Below are positions 12,201 through 24,319 of a stretch of 64,000 nucleotides of DNA, piece after piece; within the stretch, counting starts at the first letter, position 1; every line of letters begins with the position of its first letter. The stretch covers positions 16,823,001-16,887,000 of the forward strand of contig NC_083385.1 in NCBI RefSeq assembly GCF_031755915.1, given 5' to 3'. The translations under genes were made by a program, and so were the position numbers. The notes under the pieces are model-generated. The model searched no databases and had not been told where the DNA came from. It saw nothing but the letters and a program-made list of their open reading frames with translations. The DNA is from Ziziphus jujuba. Lineage: Eukaryota > Streptophyta > Magnoliopsida > Rosales > Rhamnaceae.

Positions 12201-15200
12201 CTTGCCTTAGGATTGGACCATTCATTGAGAGTGAGTGGAATTATGGGTATGTCTTTTTACTTTCTATCTTCTCTTTTTTTTTTTTTTTTTGTGACATAAC
12301 CCTTATATATATATATATATAAAGTCTTTTAGAAGACGGATTTGATAATATTATGTCCAGGTTTTTTATTGGTCGAATTTGCTTAGACTATTTTAATTGT
12401 GCTAGATCTATTTTTAAAATTAAATCTAAAATGCTGATTTCTTAGGTTTATGGTGCAGTTTTATCATATGGACCTTGTAATTGACTGACTGTGTATAAAT
12501 ATGATAATTTCATAAATTTTTAAAAGTCTGGTGGTCTCAATGATTAACATGATCTGGTAGTTATGGAATAAATATTAAAATTTTATAACAGGAGTATACT
12601 TATGTGATTGCAGAGGGTTTCCATTTTGGTTGCATGATGTGCCTGGCATAATTTTTCGCTCAGATAATGAACCGTTCAAGGTGTGCTTCTTTCATTTTTC
12701 TTAATGTCGTATATTAATGTTACTAATTAAAGTTTTTAATGTTCTTTAATCACACATTTGATTGAGTACTTCTAAATACAACAAGAAAGAAAATTAAATG
12801 TTTGTATTCACTTTCTAGATTTATTTTTGTTGGTTTAAGGATATTCTGAATGAGATCAATTAGTGGTGGAATTGCCATTACATGATGTACAGTTTGCATG
12901 TATTCCAATTACTATATTAAAAACAAACCCAAAAAAAAAAAATTTGTTTGGTTAGTGTTTTTTTTTTTTTTTTTTTGAAAAACTTACTAGACTGAATTAA
13001 GAAGTGAAACAGAGGAAGCAAAATCCTATGTCTTGCCAATTCTTCCTTTTCTTTCCTTGGTTTTCCTCTCATAGAAAAGTGATCAAAGAAACAATTGTTT
13101 GGTTGATCAAGAATTATTCTCTCAGAAAATGCAACAATGATGTCTCTGCACCTCTTCTCCAGGACTGCTTCATTCAGGTAAATGGATTCTTGGAGATAAT
13201 GTTATGGTTTCTTTCATTTCATTAGTTTGTTAGTCTGAGAATGATTCTTGATTTTTTTTTTTTTTTTTTTTGGTGGTTTGGTTTGGTTTTCTTGAATGAC
13301 CAGGGTTGTGTTAGATTCACCAGTCCAATTGGGGAAGAGGGTACGTCTCTTTGATAGCTGATCATCAATGGATGGTTGAACATGAGACTACAAGATTGGA
13401 AAGAACTTACGCTTTGTATATCCAATCGAACTTCGTTAGGACTTTGCCTCTGCTATGATAAAAATAATGGCTTTTTAGGTATTCGGGTCTTAATTTAGAA
13501 GATAAAATTGTGGAGTTTCTTTCACTCTTTACATATTTCTTCTTCGACGCTATGAACTTTCTGTGAAGTTCTTTTTATATCTAGTTGATAAGTAGTAAAT
13601 AGTAGGGCACTCTTATGTATTACATATGGAAAAATACATAGAACTTGTTTGCTGAAAGAACTCTGAAGTAGTTACATTGTTCTTGGACCGAAGTCATTAA
13701 TTAAAAACTGAACGAATTGGACAACCAACATTTTGAGATTTCAAGCAAAATGTCTCATCTTCAGGCATCCATTGTTGATTAGCGAAGATAATTCCTCGAT
13801 TAGTAGAGTAAGTTTCTAAGTCTTTGTCATTATTGAGGTAGTGCAGTAGCTTAAAACAAAAAATGTGGATTATTTTGTTTGGCCTAACATTTCCATGCTT
13901 GATCCATAAGGTATGAATTTGATCTGACTAGACCAGACCATATATAAGGAGTAGTATATAGAGAACTTTAAGTATTTATATTTGCTATATATATTGACAA
14001 AATATACTTGTTCGCTTACTCAGATAAGAACTAATTATAGTGAATTTTACACTGCACTTTGACCCTCCAATTTCTTAGTTCTCTTTTGCAATATTTTTAG
14101 CTCAGAACAGGCTCTAGTTTGATTGATTGACTTATTTATTTTTCTGGGAATTTCATTTATAGTTTTACATGCAAAATTTTACCACCAAGATAGTGAACTT
14201 GATGAAGTCGGAAGGTTTATATGCTTCACAAGGAGGCCCAATTATACTGTCACAGGTACTGCATTCTTTTATATATACGTGACTTTGAACAGATTGAGAT
14301 TGGTAATTAGTTTTAAGTTTTAAAATATAATTGCCTGTTAACATAGATTGAAAATGAATACCAAAACGTGGAAGCTGCATTTGGTGAAAAAGGGCGTTCA
14401 TATGTTCGTTGGGCTGCAAAAATGGCAGTAGAGCTTCAAACTGGAGTCCCATGGGTGATGTGCAAGCAGACTGATGCTCCTGACCCTGTGGTCAGTCCAC
14501 TTTTATTCATGATTTTATCCAATACAGAGAAAGGAAAATGCTTTTAATCTTTCTTTTTATTTTGTTGAATGCATTTGTAGATAAATACATGCAATGGAAT
14601 GAGATGTGGAGAAACTTTTGGAGGCCCAAATTCACCCAATAAGCCATCTCTCTGGACAGAGGATTGGACATCTTTGTATGCATTTTCTTAATCCAAATAT
14701 TATGATTCATCGTTTGTTTAATTAAAAAAATGATAACATACAGATTTATCACAAACTCACACATTTTAAATACATTAAACTGGAGAGGAAATTCAGAGAA
14801 ATATCAAATTAAAATGACCTATATATATTGATGTATTCATATATATGTCTTTTTTTTAGTTATCAAGTGTATGGTGAAGAACCATATTTAAGGTCTGCAG
14901 AAGACCTTGCATTTCATGCAGCGCTTTTTATCGCAAGAAATGGAAGCTACATAAACTATTACATGGTATGCATTTCTTGTTATTTATGTATTATGTTCCT
15001 AAAATGTTCATCAGCTAATAACTAACTTTATTTGTTTATTCCAAGTATATTTGAATAACTGCTTAGCCCCCCTTTGAAAATCTTAAATCTAATTATTAAT
15101 GTCTAATATTTTTGGACTTTATACACGTTACAGTACCATGGTGGAACTAATTTTGGGAGAACAAGCTCTGCATATGTCATAACAGGTTACTATGATCAAG

Positions 15201-17732
15201 GTCCTCTGGATGAATATGGTAAGGTTTTTAATATAAATCTTTTCATGATTTTCCTGCTTGAATTAAATATCTGATTAATTGGCTTAAACTTTAAAACTTT
15301 AGGTCTCTTAAGGCAACCCAAATGGGGTCATCTGAAGCAGTTGCATGCTGCAATCAAGAATTGCTCAAAAACTTTACTTGAGGGAGTGCCATCTAATTTT
15401 TCTTTAGGCCAACTTCAACAGGTTATGTCCCAATAAAAGCTTGATAATGTAATTTTCTTCCCCTGTTAATTCTAATTTAATTAGGCATTAAACTTATATA
15501 CTCCTGCAGGCCTACACCTTCACTGAAGCAGGAGGAGGATGTGTTGCATTTCTTATTAATAATGATCAAAGAAAAAATGCAACTGTGCAATTCCAAAATC
15601 AGTCATTTGTGTTGCTTCCCAAGTCAATCAGTATTCTACCAGACTGTCAAAATGTAATTTTCAACACAGCAAAGGTACCTAATAATTAACCTGTACAATT
15701 TTAAATCTCTTTTTTTCAAGATCAACCATGTGTTCTTTGATGATCTGTTGTAAATAATAACAATACATATACATATGTATATATAGGTCAAGACAAAGCC
15801 CAACAAGAGAATTATCAAAGCAAAGTTGAAGTTTGATTCAGAAGATATATGGGAAGAATTCAAAGAGGCAACCCCAAATTTTGATGATACTTCACTAAAA
15901 TCAAACAGACTGCTTGAGCAAATGAATACCACCAAAGATGAATCTGATTATCTTTGGTATACTCTTAGGTATTTTGATTTAAAGGTTATTAACCAATAAA
16001 TGCTTCAACATTTTATCTCTTTTTTATTCAAAATTAGTTGTTGGTGTCTGTAATATTGGTGTATATAATTAACAGGTTTCAGCACAACATTTCCTGTACT
16101 GAACCAGTACTTGCTGTTAAGTCTCTCGCCCATGTTGCACACGCTTTTATAAACAGTAAATTTGTAGGTAAGATTTATCAACTATGTCAAAAATTCCTTG
16201 CTCTTTTCTTTTCCTTCCCTTTTTCATTTGCTACAGACACAGAAACTTGATAAAAACCTCACTTACTTTATTAGGAAATGCTCATGGAAATCATAGTGTT
16301 AAAGGATTCAGCATGGAAAATCCTATAACTTTAGATGAAGGAATGAATAACATTTCTCTGCTCAGCGTGATGGTTGGTCTACCGGTAATTAATCTTTTAA
16401 TTCTTATAATATTGATTTTTTTTTTTGATTTTTTATTTATTTTACTCTTCTTTTTTTTTTTTTTTTTTTTTTTTTTTTGGTATAAACATACACAACCTTT
16501 ATTTTCTTCCTCTCAGAATTTGTTAAACTCAAAATTTTCTTTTTCTTTCTGAGTTCTAAGGATTCAGGAGCTTTTCTTGAAAGTAGATACGCTGGCTTTA
16601 ACAGTGTGGAAATTCACTGCACTGAAAAGGAGAACTTGTACAATTTTACAAAGTATGCGTGGGGATATCAGGTCAGATTTCACACAAATAATTTTCTATG
16701 TTTTCAATGGGTTTCAACCTTATGTAAATGGTGGAAAATGATTGCATTTTTCTTGAGGAAATGGCTAATTGGAAGGTAGGAAATTTGAAAATTAACCTCT
16801 TCTTTACAGGTTGGACTACTTGGAGAGAAATTACAAATATACAAGGAAGAAAATTTGGCAACAGTGGAATGGAGCAAGTTCAAACTTGGAGACTCTTCAA
16901 ATCAAACATTTATTTGGTATAAGGTACATATTACATGAAATCCACTTTACATGTTATATAACTATTTCTTTTCAACATATTTATACAAAGAAATCTATAA
17001 AGGGAAAATTTGAGATAATGACATGACTAGCTTGTATGTTTTCTTTGATAACTTTTGATTACTTTCACACTGCCAAAGGTGCAAAGTGAAAGTCCACGGT
17101 AATCTTACTTTCATTACAAATTAAGGAATTTAAATATTGTTTTTAATTAAAAAAGAATTTGACTTAGTTAGCAGAATTAGTATATACAATGTTAGTTTTA
17201 AACTTGCAACATATTTGTAAAAATTTTCGCAGTCGGTTTTTGATGAACCCGGTGGAGATGATCCAGTGGCCTTAAACCTTAGCTCAATGGGGAAAGGTGA
17301 AACTTGGATTAATGGACAAAGCATTGGTCGATATTGGGTTTCATTCCATACTCCCAAAGGAAAGCCATCGCAGACTTTGTGAGTATAGTTTGTTCTCTAA
17401 TCTTTTACGTTTTTATGTAGTAATTTCATATAATATGAAAATTTGAATTCAGAATCATTATTAAAAAAATAATAATTTTACTATTAGATTATCCTCACAA
17501 GACCGATCTATATGGTATTTAACAATATTGTATATGCTAATTATAAATTATTTTTACTAGGTACCATGTGCCACGATCGTTCCTTAAAAAATCGGAAAAC
17601 CTTCTAGTATTGGTGGAAGAAATTGGTGGAAATCCTCTTCAAATAACATTGGACACCATTCGTGTCACCTCTTTACAACATGAAGATGATTTTTCCTTTC
17701 ATCAACTTCCTGTCCCTCAGCAATCTACTTGA
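9227..17732 (+). CDS. BGAL16-like: GH35 beta-galactosidase, BGAL6/BGAL16 type (18 exons, 729 aa)
   Basis: Predicted secreted beta-galactosidase (EC 3.2.1.23) removing terminal beta-D-galactosyl residues from cell-wall glycans in the apoplast. Exons: 9227-9406, 11898-11993, 12134-12246, 12614-12680, 14163-14255, 14347-14490, 14581-14675, 14860-14965, 15134-15218, 15303-15421, 15510-15674, 15787-15968, 16076-16167, 16275-16384, 16561-16671, 16810-16923, 17233-17378, 17561-17732; phases agree throughout. A hydrophobic signal peptide covers about residues 1-28, followed by the family start [13 protein letters not shown]. The GH35 signature [13 protein letters not shown] holds the acid/base Glu187. 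The nucleophile is Glu258 in [16 protein letters not shown] is intact. The protein ends after the jelly-roll region with no SUEL lectin domain, as in several family members. Exon 17 lacks the Cys-rich insert seen in the two downstream paralogues. TED rather than TEN around the nucleophile and [13 protein letters not shown] point to the BGAL6/BGAL16 clade; which of the two is uncertain. Intron 1 (2.5 kb) and intron 4 (1.5 kb) are long. Confidence 0.9.
11140..11450. repeat. Possible CACTA-like or MITE remnant inside intron 1
   Basis: Intron 1 of the BGAL16-like gene holds a block of short related motifs in both orientations: ACTACAAAAATAG, ACTACAACAAAAG, GCTACAACAAAGG, and repeated GTTAAAAGTTTTTA and TTTTAGCCA / TGGCTAAA words. 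Dense subterminal repeats plus a CTACAA-type end are typical of CACTA elements and some MITEs. I found no clear matching terminal inverted repeats or target-site duplication, so the class is a guess. Confidence 0.35.
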
Positions 17733-17850
17733 TGAAATGATGATATTATCATGGATGGAACCCCATTGATACAAATCCATACAAAATATTAATACTTGTA
17801 TCCCTACAGTAAATTTGCTTTTCCTTGATAATTTATTTATATTCAAAATT

Positions 17851-17856
17851 AATAAA
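17851..17856 (+). terminator. Candidate poly(A) signal of the BGAL16-like gene
   Basis: AATAAA, 119 nt after the TGA at 17730-17732, in an AT-rich 3' flank. Confidence 0.5.
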
Positions 17857-18289
17857 GAATTTAGAAATTCATTCAAATTTTAACTGAAATATAGATGTTT
17901 ATTGGAAAAATGAATGGTTTCCCAAATATTATTTCGGTTTTCTGTATCTTTTCCAAATGACAAGGCAGCTGAGTTTTATTATGATGATTATTATTATTCT
18001 AACGATGATGATGATTTTTATTTGGCAAGGCTAGAACCACTTGGATCCTACTTTTTTTGGGCTGGGATTACATCCTTGAATATCTTTGAGCCTAGTTTTG
18101 ACAATATAATGGGCTTAGTTGTGGGCTCAGGTGGGTCTTCCGCGCTCTTTTTGGTTGGGTTAACTACAATTTTTTCTTTAAAAACATATTTTATTATTAT
18201 TATTTTTATTTCATTTTTTTGTGTTTGTTTAATGCCGAAAAAGTTCTAATACTCCTAAAGTACCCGCCCATTCAGTACACCTTTAAGAT

Positions 18290-18870
18290 ATAGACCGTAT
18301 TGGTTCGGTTTTAAACTAAAATATAATTCAATTTATACTGTTTGGTTTATGTAATATAGAATTTAATCTAAATTATTGAAAGTTTTAAATCCAAATCAAA
18401 CCAAATCATTATAATCGATTTGTTTGGATTGATTAATCAATTTGGAATTTATGAGTCTATCAATATATAATACAAATTTGGTAGGATTGTGCGATAGTGC
18501 TGAGTCTTGAAGAGCATAGAATGAACTTGGTGGTGGCGGCAAGCATGTTTAGGGCTTTATATTTTTATTTGAAAATTGAAAATTGGGGATATGGTATAAA
18601 AATATTAAAAATTAAAGGATATGTTAAAAAAAATTTAAAAATTAATATATAAGAATAAAAAAATATATAAAATATATATACCTTTTTAATTACATAATAT
18701 ATGATTTGGATTGGATTTATATTTTCAAGCTTAAACCAATCCAATCCAAATAGTTTTTGATATTTTTGAATTCAATCTAATCCAATTTATGTAAAAATCC
18801 AATACAAACTGTTAAAAATAGATTGGATTGAATGAGTTGAATGGGTTGGATTGGATTTTGTCCATACCTA
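18290..18870. repeat. Diverged MITE-like repeat with CCAATCCAA / TTGGATTGG words
   Basis: About 0.6 kb rich in degenerate copies of TTGGATTGG and its complement in both orientations: AAACCAAATC near 18400, TTTGGATTGATTAATCAA near 18422, AACCAATCCAATCCAAAT near 18733, GGGTTGGATTGGATTTTGTC near 18842. This self-complementary arrangement suits a hAT-like or other fold-back element. It lacks a coding region. Ends and target-site duplication are not defined. Confidence 0.4.
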
Positions 18871-20059
18871 CTCCTTCATATGATTTAATGATATATGGAC
18901 TAATTTTCCATTCCACATCATATAACACCTCATTCTCTCTTAAATACATAGCTCACTCTTTCTCTTCTGCAACCGAAACAACCCCTATTTCTTCTACATC
19001 AAAAGCCATAAGAATACCAAAATCAATATTCTCAATCAATGCCTCTTTTCTTCTATACCGAAAATCATTATAAATACACAATTAAAATTCTCTATGTCAC
19101 CGGACTTTTTCTCACTTTCTCATTTTATTAAAAATAAATAAATACATAAATAAATAAACCCCATGAAGTCAGGGACCAAATCTTTCTCTTATTTAGGAAA
19201 ACAAAACCATTAAGTCAGGGACCAAAATCTACTTCAGTATCAGCAAAATGTAGGTCTAAGATCAAACTGAAATTTAACAGAAAAAAGAAAAAGAAAAGTA
19301 ATAAAAAATGAAAAAATAATGGAAGTTGCAAAATTTCACAACTAATGATCGGTATTTGATTTTGTTTAAATATTCGAAAATTGAGTTTTGTTTATTTATT
19401 ATAATATAGTCAATATACTTTGAGAAAGGAGAGAACAATCTTGATGAATGAATGGCTCATTGTTACACCTTTTTTTTTTTTTTTTTTTTGTGGGAGAGAA
19501 AGAGTAAAGGTTGATGATGAGAAATAAGTGGCTCCAGATGTCTGATCTTGGGCCTAATTTATGGTTTAATTTACGATGCAGAAGAAACAGCGTTTCTGTA
19601 TTGGATTCATATCAGTTGCAAAAGAGAGAGAGAGAGAGAGGAAAAAGAACCATTTTTTATAGAGAATAAGATGTTGTCTGAAATGAAAAAAATAATCCAC
19701 ATATTATTAAATCGTATAAAAAAGTACTAAATGGGTGGATATTTATTTCAGGAGTACTAGAAGTTTTTCCGTCTAATGTTGTCTAAAGTTTAATCTGCAG
19801 GGTGACTGACCTTCCCAACTTCACCATAATTATAATAAAATAAATGAATAAAAAATTTATCTATTTATTTCAAACAGTGAATAAAAAATATTAGGATAAT
19901 ATATGTCACTTAATAAAATTTATTGATTTGTTTTTTTTATTTTTTTTCTGGATAATATAATAAAATTTATGGATCTGCCCCAGATTCCAAGTACCTGGCT
20001 TTATTAATAAACATGAAATGGAATAGTAGAGAGACACAAGTCAAATATCTAGAGCCATG
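18871..20059. other. Spacer before the LTR element
   Basis: AT-rich, with a 24-nt T-run near 19471-19489, a short (GA)n near 19624-19640 and two copies of an AGTCAGGGACCAAA word (about 19168 and 19213). The last 80 bp before 20060 are the insertion target of the retrotransposon. No gene is supported. Confidence 0.45.
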
Positions 20060-20516
20060 TGTCACGTCTCGTGCAAAAGGAGTAAAACCCTTGAGGTTTA
20101 ACCGGAAGACTCTACACTCTCCATGAAGAATCAAGAGAAGCCCGAAATATTCTAGAAGATTCAAGAGAAACCTAGACTAATATAGATTGGAATCTCTCTA
20201 GAATACTCCATGTAAATATCTTGTACATAACCCTAGAATAATCTAGAACCCTAACTAGATAGGTGACATGTGTACATATCTAGAACTTTCCTACATGCCA
20301 AGCCCTCTATATAAAGGGGTTAGACTCTCATTTGTAACACATCCAAGAATCCAAGAATTCTAGCAATACAAGTATTCTCCACATTCTCTCAAACTTTCCT
20401 ACTTCCTACTCTCTTACTCTTAGCTTCCGCATTATGATAGCTTGTGAGCAAGGCTTACTTAGCAAGGGAGGTGCTAAGTGCCGCACGGGAGTGTTGGAAA
20501 AGTTAGGCCTGTGACA
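20060..20516 (+). repeat. 5' LTR
   Basis: 457 bp, TG...CA ends within the 6-bp inverted termini TGTCAC/GTGACA. A TATA box TATATAAAG lies at 20308-20316, so U3 is about 280 bp and the transcript would start near 20340. Confidence 0.93.
20308..20316 (+). promoter_or_regulatory. TATA box of the retrotransposon LTR promoter
   Basis: TATATAAAG in the 5' LTR, conserved at the same place in the 3' LTR (about 23055-23063). It is the only good TATA match between the LTR start and the primer-binding site. Confidence 0.65.
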
Positions 20517-20518
20517 GT

Positions 20519-20531
20519 TGGTATCAGAGCC
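20519..20531 (+). other. Primer-binding site (initiator tRNA-Met type)
   Basis: TGGTATCAGAGCC, two bases after the end of the 5' LTR. This is the classic sequence complementary to the 3' end of plant initiator tRNA-Met, used by many plant LTR retrotransposons to prime minus-strand cDNA. Confidence 0.92.
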
Positions 20532-20577
20532 AATTGCTGCTCAAGCATATCGTTGGTGTAACGTGGAAGTAGGCAAG

Positions 20578-22832
20578 ATGGCTAGCTCGGATGTTACCAT
20601 CAATGTGGAGGGAGCTACCGAAGCGCGAGGTCGTGAAGAGCAACGCAACCCCAATGCGGGGAAGCAGAGGCATAAGTCCAAGTCCAAGGATGTGATGACG
20701 AGCGTAGAGTTACGCTTGGAGGAGCATGCATCCCGAGTACAAGAAAGGTTTGAGGCACTGGAGAGTCGCCTAGATGGGCTAGAGTCGGAGGACATTGCCA
20801 TCAATCAAGCCGTGAGGGGGTTACTCAACGGACTAGACGATGCCTTAAGGAGGGAGCTCCGTGCGACACGCGACCAATGCATGGGGGAGGTAGCAGACCT
20901 TCGTGCCATGTTGGAGAGAGAATTGGATGCCATCCGCACCCAAATGGAGGATATGCGGGGTGATTGGGCTCTTTGCAAGAGGGCGGTGGCGTCGGGGACA
21001 ACCACCATCCGCGAGGGGCCACGAATCGATGTGTCAAAGCCCAAGTCCTACTTCGGGGCAAGGAATGCGAGGGAGCTCGAGAATTTCCTTTGGGGCTTGG
21101 AGCAATACTTTGAAGCAATGGGCATTGTTGACGATGCTTCAAAGATAAGGACTGCCACTCTCTACCTTAGCGACACGGCAATGTTATGGTGGAGAAGGAG
21201 GCATAGCGACATCGAGCGAGGTACGTGCACTTTTCATACTTTTGATGACTTTAAGAAGGATCTCAAAAGGCAATTCTATCCGGAGAATGCCGAAGATGAG
21301 GCAAGGAGTCGCCTTCGACGACTCAAGCAAGTAGGCCATATCCGGAATACATCAAGGAGTTCACCAACTTGGTGTTGGAGATCCCGGACCTATCGGATAA
21401 AGACTCCCTTTTCTACTTCATGGATGGTCTACAACCTTGGGCCAAGACGGAGTTGAAGAGGCGTGGAGTACAAGATTTGGCTAGTGCCATTGCATATGCC
21501 GAAGGCTTCATCGACTACTCCAACCAAAGAGACTCTCCAAAGCCAAAGGAATGGAATGACAACCATGGAAAAGGTGGGGGAGAACCTAGTAGGTCCAAAG
21601 AAGACGAAAGGGAAGAAAGTGCACATAAGCCAAAAGGCTAGAAATGGAAGCCGTCTAAGGAAGGTAAGGACGCTTCCAAAACTAAAAACTCTTGTTTCTT
21701 ATGCGATGGACCGCATTGGGTTAGGGATTGTCCGAAGAGGAAGGCTTTGAATGCCATGACTACCCAATACGAGGAGAACCAAGAGGAAGGAGCCAGTATA
21801 GGTTCCTTACAATTGTTGAATGCTATCAAGGCTGCTCCTAAGGAGACAAAGAGGGGTGGCCTAATGTTTGTGGAGGCAAAACTCAATGGAGTGCCCACCA
21901 AGGCGTTGGTGGACACGGGTGCCTCACATAACTTCCTATCGGTGGAGGAGGCACAAAGGCTTAGGATTAAGGCAACACAAGAAATGGGCTTCGTAAAGGC
22001 GGTAAATTTCGACGCGAAGTCGCTCCAAGGAGTTGCTAGAGGTGTGAAAACCACCATCGGGGATTGGAAGGGCCAATTGAACCTAACGGTGGTATCCATG
22101 GACGACTACAAGGTTGTCCTTGGTATGGACTTCTTCAACCAAGTAAAGGCTTTCCCACTCCCATTTGCAAACAAGTTGTGCATCATGGATGGGGGAACGA
22201 CGTGCATGGTGCCTACAGAACGAGTTAGCAAGCGGGAGACCAAGGTTTTGTCGGCACTGCAAGTCGAGAGGGAGGAGCAAATCAACTTGGTTGCTGCCCA
22301 AAAGCCTAGTGAGGATGCCCAAAGCCATGCCAAGACATCTCCTAAGGTACAAGATGTGCCAAAGGAGTTGGACCAAGGGAGTTTGTGTGCATTGGCCTCA
22401 AGTTGTGGAGACAACAAGAGGAAATATGTGGAGGCTAAGGGAGGGACCTTAGTCAAACCACTACCCCAACCACACAAGATGCATGAGGGGGTGATAGGAC
22501 CCTATGAGAGATCACTTCCCATTATAGGGAAAGGGGGCAAGGGAGCCCCAAAGGAAGGTAAGTCAAGAAGGGCACCCATGGAGATAGCGACTTCACCCGA
22601 CAAGAATGTGGAAGCCACACCTGCGGATCGAGTCGGTCAACATAGAGGCATGCCCAACTACACCAAATACTTGGTGAAGGGGAAGGACCTGCCGGATGGT
22701 GAAGTAAGTGGGGAGCACGAAGATACACAACGGCAACTCAAAGATCACATTCGGCGGGCAAGGAAGAAGGCGCGACGAGGACGTCGCGAGTTTAGGTGGG
22801 GGAGAGTGTCACGTCCCGTGCAAAAGGAGTAA
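20578..22832 (+). pseudogene. Retrotransposon Gag-protease reading frame, broken, with chromodomain-like tail
   Basis: The first ATG in context is at 20578. The order is: a coiled-coil-like acidic/basic N-terminus (to about 20990), the Gag domain (IDVSKPKSYFGA to LKRQFYPENAEDEA, about 21025-21300), a CX2CX3HX4C zinc knuckle (21693-21731), an aspartic protease with LVDTGASHNF (Asp codon at 21912-21914), a low-similarity linker, and a chromodomain-like stretch YLVKGKDLPDGEVSGE (from 22668). The stop at 22830-22832 lies inside the 3' LTR. Two lesions interrupt it: a single-base frame change at about 21330-21360 inside the C-terminal part of Gag, and an in-frame TAG at 21639-21641 between Gag and the zinc knuckle. 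Reverse transcriptase, RNase H and the integrase core are absent. Base composition is clearly more GC-rich than the surroundings. Confidence 0.85.
22794..22806 (+). other. Polypurine tract
   Basis: AGGTGGGGGAGAG ends one base before the 3' LTR (22807). Its only non-purine is one T. It would prime plus-strand cDNA synthesis. Confidence 0.8.
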
Positions 22833-23263
22833 AACCCTTGAGGTTTAACCGGAAGACTCTACACTCTCCATGAAAAATCAAGAGAAGCCCGAAATATTCT
22901 AGAAAATTCAAGAGAAACCTAGACTAATATAGATTGGAATCTCTCTAGAATATTCCATGTAAATATCTTGTACATAACCCTAGAATAATCTAGAACCCTA
23001 ACTAGATAGGTGACATGTGTACATATCTAGAACTTTCCTACATGCCAAGCCCTCTATATAAAGGGGTTGGACTCTCATTTGTAACACATCCAAGAATCCA
23101 AGAATTCTAGCAATACAAGTATTCTCCACATTCTCTCAAACTTTCCTACTTCCTACTCTCTTACTCTTAGCTTCCGCATTGTGATAGCTTGTGAGCAAGG
23201 CTTACTTAGCAAGGGAGGTGCTAAGTGCCGCACGGGAGTGTTGGAAAAATTAGGCCCGTGACA
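22807..23263 (+). repeat. 3' LTR
   Basis: 457 bp, the same length as the 5' LTR with no indels seen. Eight differences by eye, all C/T or A/G transitions. It is followed by CATG, matching the 4 bp before the 5' LTR. Confidence 0.93.
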
Positions 23264-23699
23264 CATGGCAAAAGAGTCGCATAAAATATTTGCATTACTT
23301 GGCAAAACAATAACTTTTTTGTATGTTCCAAGTCTGCCTAACACAGATATTGCATATTCACGTGTCCCCATGTTCCTATGACTTCTGTATTCTATTTTTA
23401 TATTTTTTTAATTAATTCTTTTGGATCTTGATATATATGTTATATAATTATTATATTAGCAATATAATATCTTTGCATCATTGTTTATATAATGTAATAA
23501 AAATAATTATCACATAAAAAATAATAAAAATAGCACATTAATATTTTTTTTTCTTGTTTTTGTTTTTGTATTGCCAGGTGAGATAGATATATTCAGAACT
23601 TCAATAGCAATAAAAACTAGTCTATGTACTTTTAGATATCAATTTGCATCGCATTATTTTATTTGTTTTTATTATATTTTATCTATCATCTAAGCAGCC
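23264..23699. other. Spacer between LTR element and hAT relic
   Basis: AT-rich DNA. The stretch just after the 3' LTR (to about 23380) is somewhat less AT-rich and continues the sequence interrupted by the retrotransposon. No gene seen. Confidence 0.4.
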
Positions 23700-24288
23700 C
23701 AGCTGAAGGCATAGGCTACTAAGGCATATGCCTAGGTCCCATTTTATTGGGCCCCAAAAAATATTTTTCCTATAAATTATATATATATATATATATATAC
23801 ATATATATTTATCAAACAAAAGATAAATTGATATATACATATATATTTATTAAATAAAAGATAATTATTAATTTATTTTGAAACAAAAGAAGTTGGCTTT
23901 AATTGATAATTTATTATTAATTATTTTTTATTATTTTTATTTTTGACGAATAATACTTTTAAAGTCTAATTGAAATTTTTTATATTATATTTTTATAATT
24001 AATTAGATTGTAATAGTAAAAAAAGAGAATAACATATATTAAATACTTTTTTTGTTTCTGTAGTTTTTTTTCTTGCTCATTTTCTTTTTTCTTTTCTCAT
24101 TCACTCATATTTTTTATTTGTTTAATTTTTAATGCTCAACCTATATAGTATGCAATTCTAACCTAGGGGATCCCAAGATATAAGGTAAACTCATTGGTTT
24201 TTATTTGTTTTAATGAATTTTCAATCATTCTCCTAATATGTGTATACATATATTATTTTATTTGAATTCATAGTGTAGTTATTCATTC

Positions 24289-24319
<31 letters not shown>

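Larger units (their letters stand above)
20060..23263 (+). mobile_element. Non-autonomous Ty3/gypsy-type LTR retrotransposon (Gag-Pro-chromodomain remnant)
   Basis: A complete 3,204-bp element with two 457-bp LTRs (20060-20516 and 22807-23263, ends TGTCAC...GTGACA), a primer-binding site matching initiator tRNA-Met right after the 5' LTR, and a polypurine tract right before the 3' LTR. A 4-bp CATG repeat flanks it (20056-20059 and 23264-23267), probably the target-site duplication. The 2,290-bp interior encodes Gag, a zinc knuckle, an aspartic protease motif and a C-terminal chromodomain-like stretch, but has no room for reverse transcriptase, RNase H or integrase. It is therefore a deletion derivative of a chromovirus, or a TR-GAG-like element, dependent on a partner for movement. 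By eye the LTRs differ at 8 of 457 positions, all transitions, so insertion was fairly recent. Confidence 0.9.

Noticed and set aside
13004..13425. Frames inside intron 4 of the BGAL16-like gene
   Set aside because: Exons 4 and 5 on either side join in phase and encode contiguous family sequence, so this is intron. No domain seen.
20541..22477. Several minus-strand frames of 65-153 codons opposite the retrotransposon
   Set aside because: They are shadows of the GC-rich Gag-Pro coding strand, whose domains, PBS and polypurine tract fix the orientation as plus.
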